A stretch of DNA of 64,000 nucleotides from Aquitalea aquatica (GCF_013911085.1 NZ_JACERN010000001.1:1-64000), one strand, 5' to 3'. Counted from the stretch's first letter, positions 26,550-38,352 are shown. The notes: generated by a model from the sequence alone, not told the origin. A program made the numbers and translations.

Positions 26550-28012
26550 ATACGCCTAATACTGGTCTTGATCCGATTGTGGCGCTGGATGCGCTTCCCC
26601 TGTCGCAGGCAATTCACCAGCGGAAGCTGTCTTGTGTCGAGGTGATGCGCAGCTATCTGCAGCACATCGACCGAGTGAACCACCAGGTTAATGCGCTGGT
26701 GTCGCTGCAGGATGAAGCTTTGTTGCTGCGGCAAGCTGCGCAATGTGATGCTGAATTAGCCCATGGCGAATCTCGTGGCTGGTTACATGGCATACCGCAG
26801 GCCATCAAGGATCTTTCTGCCACGCGTGACATCCCGACGACCATGGGCTCAAGCCTGTATCGCCAGCATCAGCCTGCCAGTGACGGCATCATGGTGGAGC
26901 GCATGCGCAAGGCGGGGGCCATCTTCATTGGCAAGAGCAATACCCCGGAATTCGGTGCGGGTTCGCATACCTATAACGCGGTATTCGGTGCCACCGCCAA
27001 TGCTTATCAGCCGGAGTTGTGTGCTGGTGGTAGCTCGGGAGGGGCTGCCGTCGCCCTGGCTTTGCGTATGCTGCCGGTGGCCGATGGCAGCGACATGATG
27101 GGTTCGCTGCGTAATCCGGCGGCATTCAACAATGTATTCGGCTTTCGCCCCAGTTGGGGAGCGGTGCCACTGGGGCCAAGCCCGGAGCTGTTCTTGCAGC
27201 AACTGGCGACCGAAGGGCCGATGGGGCGTACCGTGCCGGATATTTTGGCGCTATTGCGCACTCAGGCCGGTGCGGATACCCGGGCGCCACTTGCACATGG
27301 TGCCATTGCCGGGCTGGAGCAGTCGCTGCAGCGTGATGTCAGTGGCTGGCGACTGGGCTGGCTAGGCGACTGGAATGGCTATCTGCCTATGGAGCAGGGG
27401 GTGCTGCAGCAGTGTGAGCAGGCCTTACCCGATTTTGCTGCTCTGGGCTGCCAGCTGGAGGCGTGCACGGTGAATTTCGATCCGTCCTTACTGTGGGAAA
27501 GCTGGGAGGTCCATCGCCACTGGCTGATGGCAGGTAGCCTGCTGGCGGATTATCAGGATCCGCTGCGTCGCCAGCAGCTCAAGCCTGAATTACAGTGGGA
27601 GATCGAGGGTGGTCTGCAACTGACTGCGCTGGATGTCTACCGTGCATCGCGCATACGCAGCGACTGGTATCGTGCCGTGTTGCAGCTATTCGAGCGATTC
27701 GATTTTCTGCTATTGCCCAGCGCCCAGGTTTATCCCTTTGCCCTGGAACAGCACTGGCCGCGCATGGTGGGGGGCCGCGTCATGAGTAGCTATCACCGCT
27801 GGATGGAGGTGGTGATCGGGCCGACCATGGCCGGCTTGCCGGTGATGAATGTGCCGGCTGGCTTTGGCAGCAATGGTTTGCCGATGGGTTTGCAAATCAT
27901 CGGACGGCCACGGGCAGATATCGAAGTATTGCAGCTGGCCCATGCTTACGATGGGCAGCGGCGTTGGGTGCAGAGCATCCTGCCTGAGCTGTTGCAGGCG
28001 ACAGCCCGCTAG
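26546..28012 (+). CDS. Amidase signature-family hydrolase
   Basis: A 488-residue amidase. The catalytic Ser-cisSer-Lys triad is visible: Lys in GIPQAIKDLSATRDIPTTMGS (about residue 90), cis-Ser in CAGGSSGGAAVALALRMLPVADGSDMMGS, and the nucleophile Ser in MGSLRNPAAFNNVFGFRPSWG. It hydrolyses a carboxamide to acid and ammonia. The ATG overlaps the transporter stop, and the MHS transporter is its probable functional partner. GatA is unlikely because the partner subunits are absent and the signature differs. Substrate unknown. Confidence 0.9.
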   Translation: MNTPNTGLDPIVALDALPLSQAIHQRKLSCVEVMRSYLQHIDRVNHQVNALVSLQDEALLLRQAAQCDAELAHGESRGWLHGIPQAIKDLSATRDIPTTMGSSLYRQHQPASDGIMVERMRKAGAIFIGKSNTPEFGAGSHTYNAVFGATANAYQPELCAGGSSGGAAVALALRMLPVADGSDMMGSLRNPAAFNNVFGFRPSWGAVPLGPSPELFLQQLATEGPMGRTVPDILALLRTQAGADTRAPLAHGAIAGLEQSLQRDVSGWRLGWLGDWNGYLPMEQGVLQQCEQALPDFAALGCQLEACTVNFDPSLLWESWEVHRHWLMAGSLLADYQDPLRRQQLKPELQWEIEGGLQLTALDVYRASRIRSDWYRAVLQLFERFDFLLLPSAQVYPFALEQHWPRMVGGRVMSSYHRWMEVVIGPTMAGLPVMNVPAGFGSNGLPMGLQIIGRPRADIEVLQLAHAYDGQRRWVQSILPELLQATAR

Positions 28013-28034
28013 TCTGGGTGGGTGTTGGTCCATG

Positions 28035-28072
28035 AAAAACCGCGAGGGGCTGGGCCACTCGCGGTTTCTTTT
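28035..28072. terminator. Bidirectional intrinsic terminator
   Basis: The stem aaaccgcgag / ctcgcggttt with an 11-nt loop lies between the convergent amidase and hpt genes, with A- and T-rich flanks. Confidence 0.8.
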
Positions 28073-28092
28073 GCCTGCCAGCAGCTGGCGGC

Positions 28093-28635
28093 TTACTTCA
28101 GGGCGTGAATGGCCGGCAGATTGCGCCAGGCACCGCGCACGTCCATGCCGTAACCGAATACATAACGGTCGGGTACATCCAGACCAACAAAGTCACAAGC
28201 GATCGGTTTTGCCTTGGAGATCAGCTTGTTGGCAAACACGCCGCTGTAGAATTCCTTGGCGCCCATGCCCATGACTTTGTCGCGGATGGCGGCCATGGTA
28301 TGACCTTCGTCCAGGATGTCATCCAGTACCAGTACCACGCGATCGCGTACATCTTCCTTGGGGGCTTGTTTCCATACCAGTTCGCCGCCATGGGTCTTGT
28401 CGCCATAACGGGATACATGGACGTAGTCGAAATCCAGCGGGAAATTCAGACGCGGCAGCAACTGGCCGGTAAACACCACGGCACCACCCATGACGGACAG
28501 CACCAGCGGATAGGTTTCACCCAGTTTTTCGGTGATCTCCACTGCCATGCGATCGACGGCAGCGCTCACCTCTTCTGCGGTGAACAGAATGTCCGAGCTA
28601 TTGATCAGACCGCGAGCTTCGGCAATGTTGGGCAT
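28093..28635 (-). CDS. hpt: Hypoxanthine-guanine phosphoribosyltransferase
   Basis: A 180-residue purine salvage enzyme converting hypoxanthine or guanine and PRPP to IMP or GMP. The PRPP loop is VVLVLDDILDEGHTMAAI, and the flexible-loop region YVHVSRYGDKTHGG and the C-terminal VGLDVPDRYVFGYGMD base-binding segment fit Hpt-type enzymes. ATG 28635 has an aaggag site 5 nt upstream. It is separated from galU by a terminator. Confidence 0.92.
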   Translation of the reverse strand: MPNIAEARGLINSSDILFTAEEVSAAVDRMAVEITEKLGETYPLVLSVMGGAVVFTGQLLPRLNFPLDFDYVHVSRYGDKTHGGELVWKQAPKEDVRDRVVLVLDDILDEGHTMAAIRDKVMGMGAKEFYSGVFANKLISKAKPIACDFVGLDVPDRYVFGYGMDVRGAWRNLPAIHALK

Positions 28636-28647
28636 GTTGACTCCTTG

Positions 28648-28683
28648 AGAAAATACAAACGCCGCTCCGTCTACAGAGCGGCG
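28648..28683 (-). terminator. Intrinsic terminator of galU
   Basis: The stem cgccgctc (28660-28667) / gagcggcg (28676-28683) is followed on the minus strand by a T-rich stretch. Confidence 0.75.
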
Positions 28684-28701
28684 TAATGGAAAATTGGTAG
28701 A

Positions 28702-29571
28702 TCAGTTCTGCAGGTTTTGCAGAAACTGCGAAAATTCCTTGGCCACTTCGTGGTGCTTCAAACCATAGCTGACGGTAGCTTTAAGATAGCCCAGTTTGGC
28801 GCCGCAATCGTAGCGGGTTCCCTTGAATGGCAAGGCCAGTACCGCCTCTTCTTTCAGCAAGGCGGCGATGCCGTCGGTCAGTTGGATTTCACCACCTGCC
28901 CCCGGCTTGGTGTTGAGCAGCTTGTCGAAAATGCGCGGGGTGAGAATATAACGCCCCACCACGGCCAGATTGGACGGCGCCACATCCGGGTGCGGCTTTT
29001 CCACAATGCTCAATACTTGCTGCAGGCCCTGGGCGTTGCTGCCGGTTTCGACAATCCCGTAGGAGCCGGTTTCCTCGCGCGCCACGGTTTCCACCCCCAG
29101 AATCGAGCTGTGCGTGGTATCAAACAAGCTGACCATCTGCTCCATCGCCCCCGGCTCGCCATCGATCAGGTCATCGGCCAGAATGACGGCAAAAGGCTCA
29201 TTACCCACCACCGGGCGGGCACACAATACGGCATGTCCCAGACCCAGCGCTTCGGTCTGGCGAATATAGATGCAGCTGACCGAGGGCGGAATGATGCCGC
29301 GCACGGTGTCCAGCAGCTTCTGCTTGTTCTTGTTTTCCAGCTCGGTTTCCAGCTCGTAGGCCTTGTCGAAGTGGTCTTCGATGGAACGCTTGTTACGGCC
29401 GGTAATGAAAATCAGCTCGGTGATGCCAGCGGCAATCGCTTCTTCCACGGCGTACTGGATCAGGGGTTTGTCCACTACTGGCAGCATTTCTTTCGGGCTA
29501 GCCTTGGTGGCGGGCAAAAATCGCGTACCGAGTCCGGCTACCGGGAATACCGCCTTGCTGATTTTTTTCAT
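28702..29571 (-). CDS. galU: UTP-glucose-1-phosphate uridylyltransferase
   Basis: A 289-residue enzyme making UDP-glucose from UTP and glucose-1-phosphate, the precursor for LPS, capsule and other glycans. Signatures: [73 protein letters not shown] and [10 protein letters not shown]. The start at [10 protein letters not shown] is the standard GalU start; no good Shine-Dalgarno is visible. It may feed the glycan genes further along the window, though it is not adjacent. Confidence 0.95.
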   Translation of the reverse strand: MKKISKAVFPVAGLGTRFLPATKASPKEMLPVVDKPLIQYAVEEAIAAGITELIFITGRNKRSIEDHFDKAYELETELENKNKQKLLDTVRGIIPPSVSCIYIRQTEALGLGHAVLCARPVVGNEPFAVILADDLIDGEPGAMEQMVSLFDTTHSSILGVETVAREETGSYGIVETGSNAQGLQQVLSIVEKPHPDVAPSNLAVVGRYILTPRIFDKLLNTKPGAGGEIQLTDGIAALLKEEAVLALPFKGTRYDCGAKLGYLKATVSYGLKHHEVAKEFSQFLQNLQN

Positions 29572-29651
29572 CGTCGTAGAAGTCTTCAATTGAAAATATT
29601 TCTGACTGGCGCGCATTCTATCCTGTCTTGCGCGCCGCACCAAACAACAAC

Positions 29652-31091
29652 TCAATCCTGGGGCCATTGCCGCAGCGTTTTTGCCACGCTAGCGATCAGG
29701 GGTGGCCAATCACCAGGGGTGGCCTGCCGCCAGATATGCATGCTGGCATACCAGGGCGAAGTTTCTCCCTGGGCCATGAAGAAGGGGGCGCTTTCCGCCC
29801 GCATCAATACCCATACCGGTTTGCCCAGTGCACCCGCCAGATGGACGACCGAGGTATCCACACTGATCACCAGGTCCAGCTGGCTGATGATGGCTGCGGT
29901 ATCGGCAAAATCGCCAATACTTGGGGCAAATACCTTGTTTTGCAGCACGGCAGGTAGCTCGCCCAGTTGTAGCGAGACAAAGTCAGCGGCCATATCGTCC
30001 AGCAGCGGCAGGAAATCAGTCAGCGGCACTGATTTGTTTTGCCGGCCATGGTCGGCAATGCCTACGCCCCAGCTGCCAGTTTCCCAGACAATGCCGATGC
30101 GCAGCCGGCCTCTTTGGCGTGCTGGCAGCTTGGCATCCCAGCTGGCCGCCAGTGCCGCGTCAGCTTGCAAATAAGGCTGATCAGACAGGGTCTCCAGCGT
30201 GACATCCAGCAGCAGCGGTAGCGACATCAGCGGTAATTGCAAGTCATGTGCTGGAGGTGTGTCCTCGAGTGGCACCAGTTCAATGCCGGGTAATTGGGCA
30301 AATAGCCGCAGGCAGGCATTCTGGCAGGCGAGGATCAGCCGGGCCTCGGGATGGCGGCGCTGCAACTCGGGCAGGAAACGTACCATCTGCAGGGTGTCGC
30401 CCAGGCCCTGTTCGGCCCATATCAGCAGGCTTTGCTGGCCCAGATCCTGGCCTTGCCAGGCCCGTTCGCGGTAGCGCGGTTGCATGATGGTGCCCCAGCG
30501 TTGTTCGTACAGCGGCCAGGCTTCACGATACCGGCCCTGCAGCAGCAGGGCCACCGACAGGTTGAAGCCGAGGAAGGCATCGTCGGCCTGCAAGTCCATG
30601 CCCTGCTGGTAGGCGCTGACCGCCTCGTCCAGTCGTAGTGCGCAGGTCAGTGCATTGCCCAGATTGTTCAGTCTTCCCGTACTACTACCCGCCAGTTGCA
30701 GTGCATTCTGGTGACAGATAGCCGCATCGTCATAGCGCAGGGCATATTGCAGTACCACGCCCAGATTGCTCCAGGCATCGACATGCTCAGGTTCCGCCTG
30801 TAGTACTTCGAGCAGCAGGTTTTCCGCCAGAGCCAGCTCGCCTAGCTCCTTGAGCAGCACGGCCAGATTGCATTTGATATTGCTGGACGATGGGTTGAGG
30901 GCGGCAGCAGCCAGATAGTCTTCCAGCGCCAGTGGATAGTGCTTCAGCCGCATCTGTGCCGTGCCGCGGTTGAACAGGGCCTGCCAATCCTGGGGATTGC
31001 GCTGCAGACATTCGCTGAAGGCGGCGATGGCCTGTTCATGCTGATTGGCTGCCGCCAGACGGTTGCCGCGCTCGAATGCCGTTTCGCTCAT
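29652..31091 (-). CDS. TPR protein with C-terminal GT9-like (heptosyltransferase-type) domain
   Basis: Encodes 479 residues. Residues about 1-200 hold tetratricopeptide repeats ([48 protein letters not shown]). The C-terminal half resembles glycosyltransferase family 9: [22 protein letters not shown], then [27 protein letters not shown] and [12 protein letters not shown]. Such TPR-GT fusions are common in O-glycosylation and surface glycan loci. ATG 31091 is spaced better from the aagga site than the ATG one codon earlier. The gene follows ligA by about 9 bp and is probably co-transcribed with it. Confidence 0.85.
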   Translation of the reverse strand: MSETAFERGNRLAAANQHEQAIAAFSECLQRNPQDWQALFNRGTAQMRLKHYPLALEDYLAAAALNPSSSNIKCNLAVLLKELGELALAENLLLEVLQAEPEHVDAWSNLGVVLQYALRYDDAAICHQNALQLAGSSTGRLNNLGNALTCALRLDEAVSAYQQGMDLQADDAFLGFNLSVALLLQGRYREAWPLYEQRWGTIMQPRYRERAWQGQDLGQQSLLIWAEQGLGDTLQMVRFLPELQRRHPEARLILACQNACLRLFAQLPGIELVPLEDTPPAHDLQLPLMSLPLLLDVTLETLSDQPYLQADAALAASWDAKLPARQRGRLRIGIVWETGSWGVGIADHGRQNKSVPLTDFLPLLDDMAADFVSLQLGELPAVLQNKVFAPSIGDFADTAAIISQLDLVISVDTSVVHLAGALGKPVWVLMRAESAPFFMAQGETSPWYASMHIWRQATPGDWPPLIASVAKTLRQWPQD

Positions 31092-31100
31092 CATCGTTCC

Positions 31101-33545
<2,445 letters not shown>

Positions 33546-33554
33546 TCAAAACGG

Positions 33555-33578
33555 AAAAAGGCCGGCATGTGCCGGCCT
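33555..33578 (-). terminator. Hairpin/terminator between zipA and ligA
   Basis: The near-perfect palindrome aggccggca-tg-tgccggcct is followed on the minus strand by five Ts. It may attenuate readthrough from zipA into ligA. Confidence 0.65.
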
Positions 33579-33591
33579 GCGCGCTGTGGAT

Positions 33592-34773
33592 TCAGGCAAA
33601 CAGCCTGAGTGCGGCGACACTGCCTGGCGCAATGCCGCGGTCGTCCATGCTGCTGTAAATATGTACCAGCTGGTCGCGGATACGCGACAGCCCGACGTCG
33701 GACAAGACGCGGCGGTTGTCATCCACCAGTTGCGCGTCGAATTCGGCGGCCAGCTGCTTGGCAAACAGTACGGCACGGTCGAATACTTCCACACCACCGG
33801 CGACACGCGGTACATCAAACAGTAGCGTCAGCGCCGGGAAGGACTTGTCCAGCAGGGTATGGAAGGTAAACGGCATCTGGTCGGCTGCCATCAGCGAGTA
33901 TAGGGTATTGCCGGAATCAGCCAGGTAATGGAAAGCACCATCCGGCTCCAGTTGCAGGCCGCCGGCCTCGACAAAGCTGCGCAGGCGGCTACCTTCCACG
34001 GCCTCACGCGGGACGACATTGATGCCGATCAGCACATCGACGTCGGCACAGAAGCGATCCAGTTCGCGTGCTGCCACCAGTTTTTGCTGGCGCTGCGGAA
34101 AGCTGACTGCGGCATCGTGTTCTTCGGCGAAGCGCGACACCTGCTGGCAGAAGCCAGCCAGTTCCGGTTCGGTGACCGAGCCGCTGCGATCCACCATCTG
34201 CATGCCGATGTTGATTTGCTTGTAGCGGGTGCCAGGCACGGCTTCGGCTGGTTTCCACAAGCCTTTTTCGGTGCGGCCAATGATGTGGGTGCGCTTGCCG
34301 ACGTTGAAACGTGGCATGGCGGCCAGCTCGTGCGGCTCGTGGAACACGACTTCAGCGATGAAATCGAGCGAGGGGTCGAGCAGGGCGGCGACCAGCGCCT
34401 GATGATCGGCCGATTCAAACTGACCGGACTCTTCGTCTTCGCGCTGCGGCATCGGCTCGGGTATTGGTGCCGGGCGCTCTACTGTCGGCGGCAGGGTAAG
34501 GGTGGTGTCTTCCGGGATTTCCGGTTCGAATGGCTCATCGTCGTAGCCGGCTGGCAAGTGGGCGCTGTCGACCAGCACTGGTTCCATGCGGTCAGCACGC
34601 ACGCCATCCCTGACATTGTTTTTAGGGACATTCAGCAGGACGTCGTCATGAGGGCGCGCGAAAGCCTGGCTGGTTTTCTTGCGAAAGCGCCACTCCTGAA
34701 AGACATTGAATCCGAACACTAGGGCAATGACTGCAACGCCCAATATCAGTACACCAATCTGCAATTCGCTCAT
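33592..34773 (-). CDS. zipA: Cell division protein ZipA
   Basis: A 393-residue protein with one N-terminal membrane helix (LQIGVLILGVAVIALVFGFNVFQEW), a basic patch (RFRKK), a Pro/Glu-rich linker and a C-terminal ZipA-C domain (about residues 240-385: INIGMQMVDRSGSVTEPELAGFCQQV; MPFTFHTLLDKSFPALTLLFDVPRV). ZipA anchors FtsZ to the membrane at the division site. ATG 34773 precedes the helix directly; longer forms add a non-conserved leader. In Pseudomonas the order is smc-zipA-ligA; here smc is displaced by about 6 kb. Confidence 0.9.
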   Translation of the reverse strand: MSELQIGVLILGVAVIALVFGFNVFQEWRFRKKTSQAFARPHDDVLLNVPKNNVRDGVRADRMEPVLVDSAHLPAGYDDEPFEPEIPEDTTLTLPPTVERPAPIPEPMPQREDEESGQFESADHQALVAALLDPSLDFIAEVVFHEPHELAAMPRFNVGKRTHIIGRTEKGLWKPAEAVPGTRYKQINIGMQMVDRSGSVTEPELAGFCQQVSRFAEEHDAAVSFPQRQQKLVAARELDRFCADVDVLIGINVVPREAVEGSRLRSFVEAGGLQLEPDGAFHYLADSGNTLYSLMAADQMPFTFHTLLDKSFPALTLLFDVPRVAGGVEVFDRAVLFAKQLAAEFDAQLVDDNRRVLSDVGLSRIRDQLVHIYSSMDDRGIAPGSVAALRLFA

Positions 34774-34870
34774 TAGGCCGTCCGCGTTAAGGCGAATAAT
34801 TTGCCAATAGTATAACGAAAGCGGGCTGTTGCAGGCTATGGCCGGCACAAACTAGCTGCTTTTGGCCGCA

Positions 34871-35851
34871 TTAACCGCCAGTCATCGACATGATGCGGAT
34901 GAGTTTGCCCGGATTTTCGCGAAATTCGTGCCGTTCCGGCTTCAGCTCGATGGCCTGGCGGATGGCCGCGCGTAAGCCTTCATCGCTGATCCCGTTACGC
35001 AGCAAGGGCCGCAGTTCGAAACTTTCCTCCTGTCCCAGACACATATACAGCGTGCCGTCGACCGACAGGCGGACGCGGTTGCAGGTGGCACAAAAATGCT
35101 GGGAAATGGGGGTGATCACCCCCAGCGTGAATGCGCCATCCGCGCTGCGCCAGTAACGTGCCGGTCCGCCACCCATTTCGCTGCTTTGTGGCAACAGACC
35201 AAAACGCTGTCGTAATTGTTCCAGCACCGGCTGCAAATCGAGATAGGCGGTATTGCGCCCGCTGTCGCCCATTGGCATGGCTTCGATCAGCCGCAGTACA
35301 AAACCGTTGGCGATGCAGAAACCGACCATGGCTTCGATGTCCGCCTCGTTGACATCCTTCATGGCCACCATATTGATCTTGATGGGAGACAAGCCGGCGG
35401 CACGGGCCGCCTCCAGGCCCGCCATGACTTGTGGCAGGCTGTCGCGGCCGGTGATGGTATTGACGCATTCACGCCGCAGCGAATCCAAGCTGACATTGAC
35501 ACGTTTGACGCCGGCGCGGGACAGCGCGTCAGCATGGCGCGCCAGCTGGGTGGCGTTGGTGGTGAGCGACAGATCTTGCAGGCCCGGCAGGGCAGCCAGG
35601 CGACCTGCCAGTTGCGGCAGGTCGCGCCGCAGCAAGGGTTCGCCGCCGGTCAGCCGTACCCGGCGCGTACCCAGGCTGGCAAACGCTGCCACCACGCGTT
35701 CGATTTCGTCGAAGGTGAGCCAGTTTTCCGGTTCTTCGAAGTCCTTGAAGCCTTTGGGAATACAGTAGCTGCAGCGCAGGTCGCAACGATCCGTTACCGA
35801 CAAGCGGAGATATTCAATGCTGCGTCCAAAGCGGTCCTGCAGGATATTCAT
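34871..35851 (-). CDS. moaA: GTP 3',8-cyclase (molybdenum cofactor biosynthesis)
   Basis: A 326-residue radical SAM enzyme for the first step of molybdopterin synthesis, rearranging GTP to 3',8-cyclo-GTP. N-terminal cluster CDLRCSYC (about residues 22-29), RLTGGEPLLRRDL, C-terminal second cluster in FCATCNRVRLSVDGTLYMCLG, and the essential C-terminal GG. Length fits MoaA. No other moa gene is adjacent. A molybdenum enzyme such as nitrate reductase is presumably present elsewhere, consistent with the nearby narK. Confidence 0.95.
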   Translation of the reverse strand: MNILQDRFGRSIEYLRLSVTDRCDLRCSYCIPKGFKDFEEPENWLTFDEIERVVAAFASLGTRRVRLTGGEPLLRRDLPQLAGRLAALPGLQDLSLTTNATQLARHADALSRAGVKRVNVSLDSLRRECVNTITGRDSLPQVMAGLEAARAAGLSPIKINMVAMKDVNEADIEAMVGFCIANGFVLRLIEAMPMGDSGRNTAYLDLQPVLEQLRQRFGLLPQSSEMGGGPARYWRSADGAFTLGVITPISQHFCATCNRVRLSVDGTLYMCLGQEESFELRPLLRNGISDEGLRAAIRQAIELKPERHEFRENPGKLIRIMSMTGG

Positions 35852-36046
35852 GATGGGGCGACCAGGTTAAGTCATCACGGTGGGCTGCCGCGGTGGTTGA
35901 TATTGATCAGAATAGCGCCAAACGTTGTTGGGTAAAAGGCGTTAGGAATTATTGTCGTTTGTCGTGGTCCACTGCTCTTTGTCTTGATTTGTCGGCATTC
36001 TGCTACGGTTCTGTCTGTTAAAGAGGTGGATTTTTCTCAACATCAA

Positions 36047-36076
36047 TTGCAGTATAGTTCTAGTGTGAACTATACT
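36047..36076 (+). promoter_or_regulatory. Promoter overlapped by a perfect MarR-type dyad
   Basis: AGTATAGTTC (36051-36060) and GAACTATACT (36067-36076) form a perfect 10-bp inverted repeat with a 6-bp spacer. It lies exactly across a sigma70-like promoter (TTGCAG at 36047-36052, 18-bp spacer, TATACT at 36071-36076). The MarR gene starts about 20 bp downstream, so autorepression is very likely. Confidence 0.75.
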
Positions 36077-36102
36077 GATTCGAACAAAGGTTGATGACGC
36101 TA

Positions 36103-36570
36103 ATGAGTCATGCAAAAAAGGAGCCGTCTCTGTCGGTCATTCGGGAACTCGCACGGACATTCCAGGCGTTTGAACAATTGTCGGCTTTTCATATCCGCCA
36201 GATGGATCTCACTCCGCCACAATTCGATGTGGTGGCGACACTGGGCAATACGCCCGGCATGAGTTGCAAGGAACTGTCGGAAAAGACACTGATCACCAAG
36301 GGTACGCTGACTGGCGTAATTGACCGCCTGATTGAAAAGGGCGTGGTCAGTCGTTGTGCTCAGGAGCAGGACCGCCGCAGTGTCATGGTGGCATTGACAC
36401 CGCAGGGTGAGGCTTTGTTCCAGCAGGTGTTTCCGGCACATATCGCCTATATGAAAACCGCCTTCGATCTGCTGGAACCGGCGGATATGGAAGAATTGTG
36501 CTGCCAGCTGGCACGGCTGCGTGCTGCATTTAACCAGGTATTGGAGCAAAAAAAACATGAAATCGAGTGA
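36103..36570 (+). CDS. MarR-family transcriptional regulator
   Basis: A 155-residue winged-helix regulator: QMDLTPPQFDVVATLGNTPGMSCKELSEKTLITKGTLTGVIDRLIEKGVVSRCAQEQDRRSVMVALTPQGEALF is the full MarR DNA-binding region. Two cysteines sit near the wing and the C-terminus, so redox sensing is possible but unproven. ATG 36094 is an alternative start; neither is ideally spaced from aaagg. It is the first gene of an operon with cytochrome b561 and two YceI genes, overlapping the former by 14 bp, and probably represses the operon through the dyad at 36051-36076. Confidence 0.9.
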   Translation: MSHAKKEPSLSVIRELARTFQAFEQLSAFHIRQMDLTPPQFDVVATLGNTPGMSCKELSEKTLITKGTLTGVIDRLIEKGVVSRCAQEQDRRSVMVALTPQGEALFQQVFPAHIAYMKTAFDLLEPADMEELCCQLARLRAAFNQVLEQKKHEIE

Positions 36571-37102
36571 GCGTTACTCCTCACCCGCCATTGCATTGCA
36601 CTGGCTGATTGCTGGCCTGATCATTGCTACATTCATTTGGGGACTGGTGGTCTCCGACATGCCGCTGTCGCCGGCCAAATTCAAATATATCGCCTGGCAT
36701 AAGTGGGCAGGTATCACCGTGCTTGCGCTGGTGGCTGTGCGCTTGCTGGTGCGTCTGCTGAAGCGCCCGCCGGCTTTGCCGGCGCACATGAATGGTATTG
36801 AGCGTGTGCTGGCGCATGGCGGCCACCTGGCCCTCTACCTGCTGATGTTTGCCGTGCCGCTGACCGGCTGGTTGATGAGCTCGGCCTACGGCTTCCCGGT
36901 AGTGCTGTTCAAAGTGGTGCAACTGCCTGATCTGGTCGCCCAGAACGAACAGTTGGCCGCCACCCTGAAGACTGTGCATGAAACCCTGAACTGGATCATG
37001 GCTGCCTGTGTGGCCGGCCATGTGCTGGCCGCCATCAAGCACCATGTCATCGATAAGGACGGCATGCTGTACCGCATGAGCCTGCGTGGCCCGCGTCAAT
37101 AA
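36557..37102 (+). CDS. Cytochrome b561
   Basis: A 181-residue four-helix membrane cytochrome. Conserved heme-ligand histidines are visible in IALHWLIAGLIIATF, KYIAWHKWAGITVLALVAVRL, HGGHLALYLLMFAVPLTGW and HETLNWIMAACVAGHVLAAIKHHV. It is a small diheme b561 likely to move electrons between quinol and a partner such as the co-encoded periplasmic YceI proteins. It overlaps the end of the marR gene by 14 nt. Confidence 0.9.
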   Translation: MKSSERYSSPAIALHWLIAGLIIATFIWGLVVSDMPLSPAKFKYIAWHKWAGITVLALVAVRLLVRLLKRPPALPAHMNGIERVLAHGGHLALYLLMFAVPLTGWLMSSAYGFPVVLFKVVQLPDLVAQNEQLAATLKTVHETLNWIMAACVAGHVLAAIKHHVIDKDGMLYRMSLRGPRQ

Positions 37103-37127
37103 ACCCTTACCTGAAGTGAGAACGAGC

Positions 37128-37679
37128 ATGAAACAACTGAGACTGATTCCTGCGGCATTGCTGCTGGTTGCCCCGCTGTTGCAGGCCGCGCCGCTGGACA
37201 CAGGCAAGAGCCAGATCAATTTCACCATGAAGCAGCTGAATGTACCGGTAACCGGCAGCTTCAAGAAATTCAGCGGCACTGTGGTGCTGGACCTGAAAAA
37301 GCCTGAAACCGGCAAGGCCGACATCAGCATCGACACCGCCAGCATCAGCCTGCCTACTGCAGAGGCGGTAGGCGAAGCCAAGAAGGCCGACTGGTTTAAT
37401 GTGGCGAAATTCCCGTCGGCCCGTTTTGTCAGCAGCAGCATCAAGAACCTGGGCGGTGGCAAATTGCAGGTGGCAGGCAAGCTGACCATCAAGGGCAATA
37501 CCCGTGATGTGACGGCTCCCTTCACGGCGCGTCAGGAAGGTGCCCTGACTGTGGTGGAAGGCGTACTGCCGGTATCGCGGCTGGCTTACAAGATTGGTGA
37601 GGGCGACTGGGCCGATACCGGCACGGTAGCCGATGAAGTGCAGATCAAGTTCAAAGTGGCCATTCCGGCCGGCAAATAA
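37128..37679 (+). CDS. YceI-family periplasmic protein (first copy)
   Basis: A 183-residue protein with a cleavable signal peptide (MKQLRLIPAALLLVAPLLQAAP) and the YceI lipocalin-like fold: DTGKSQINFTMKQLNVPVTGSFKKFSGTVVLD, WFNVAKFPSARFVSS, GKLTIKGNTRDVTAPF. YceI proteins bind long-chain isoprenoids such as polyprenyl phosphate or ubiquinone in the periplasm. It is followed by a second, diverged copy 20 bp later. Pairing with cytochrome b561 suggests quinone-linked redox chemistry (inference). Confidence 0.9.
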   Translation: MKQLRLIPAALLLVAPLLQAAPLDTGKSQINFTMKQLNVPVTGSFKKFSGTVVLDLKKPETGKADISIDTASISLPTAEAVGEAKKADWFNVAKFPSARFVSSSIKNLGGGKLQVAGKLTIKGNTRDVTAPFTARQEGALTVVEGVLPVSRLAYKIGEGDWADTGTVADEVQIKFKVAIPAGK

Positions 37680-37699
37680 CACTCAGGAGAGTTGAAGTC

Positions 37700-38272
37700 A
37701 TGATGAAGAAAGCCCTGTTCGCCGTTGCGTTTTCCGCCTTTGCTGGTGCCGCCCTGGCCGCTCCGGTGAGCTATAGCGTGGACCCGACCCACACCGTGGC
37801 CCAGTACGAAGTGCGTCACCTTGGTTTCTCGGTACAAACCGGTGTATTCACCAAGACTGCCGGTAATGTGGTGCTGGATACCGAGGCCAAGAAGGGCGCG
37901 GTAGATATCACCATTGATACCAACTCGCTGCAAACCTACCTGGCTGCACGTGACACCCATCTGAAGAGCAAGGATTTCTTCAATGTGGCCCAGTTCCCCA
38001 CCATCACCTTCAAGTCGACCGACTTGAAATTTGCTGGTGACAAGCTGGCTGCCGTTAACGGCAACCTGACCATTCTGGGCGTGACCAAGCCGGTTACCCT
38101 GACCGTGACCAACTTCGGTGGCGGCAAGAACCCGATGAGCGGCCAGGAAACCTACGGTGCCAACGCCGAAACCACCATCAAGCGTAGCGATTTCGGCATG
38201 AAGACTTTCCTGCCGGCGATTGCCGACGATGTCACCCTGAAAGTGAGCATCGAAGCCGTCAAGGCACAGTAA
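37700..38272 (+). CDS. YceI-family periplasmic protein (second copy)
   Basis: A 190-residue protein with signal peptide MMKKALFAVAFSAFAGAALAAP, then a full YceI domain: VDPTHTVAQYEVRHLGFSVQTGVF, THLKSKDFFNVAQFPTITFKS, GNLTILGVTKPVTLTV, GANAETTIKRSDFGMKTFLPAIADDV. It matches the canonical YceI pattern more closely than the first copy, which lacks the HTV...RHLGFS motif. Good aggaga site. Last gene of the marR-b561-yceI-yceI operon, ending at an intrinsic terminator. Confidence 0.93.
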   Translation: MMKKALFAVAFSAFAGAALAAPVSYSVDPTHTVAQYEVRHLGFSVQTGVFTKTAGNVVLDTEAKKGAVDITIDTNSLQTYLAARDTHLKSKDFFNVAQFPTITFKSTDLKFAGDKLAAVNGNLTILGVTKPVTLTVTNFGGGKNPMSGQETYGANAETTIKRSDFGMKTFLPAIADDVTLKVSIEAVKAQ

Positions 38273-38295
38273 TCCAACGGTTGCTATAGCAAGCA

Positions 38296-38319
38296 AAAGC
38301 CCGCATATGCGGGCTTTCT
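38296..38319 (+). terminator. Intrinsic terminator of the YceI operon
   Basis: A perfect stem, aaagcccgcat / atgcgggcttt, with a compact loop and 3' Ts. Confidence 0.82.
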
Positions 38320-38323
38320 GCTG

Positions 38324-38352
38324 CTGACAAAGTTATTTGGTGCGATTGTACT
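38324..38352 (+). promoter_or_regulatory. Promoter of the candidate small RNA
   Basis: CTGACA (5/6 to consensus) at 38324-38329, a 17-bp spacer and TGTACT (4/6) at 38347-38352. It lies just behind the YceI operon terminator in a stretch with no ORF. Confidence 0.5.
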
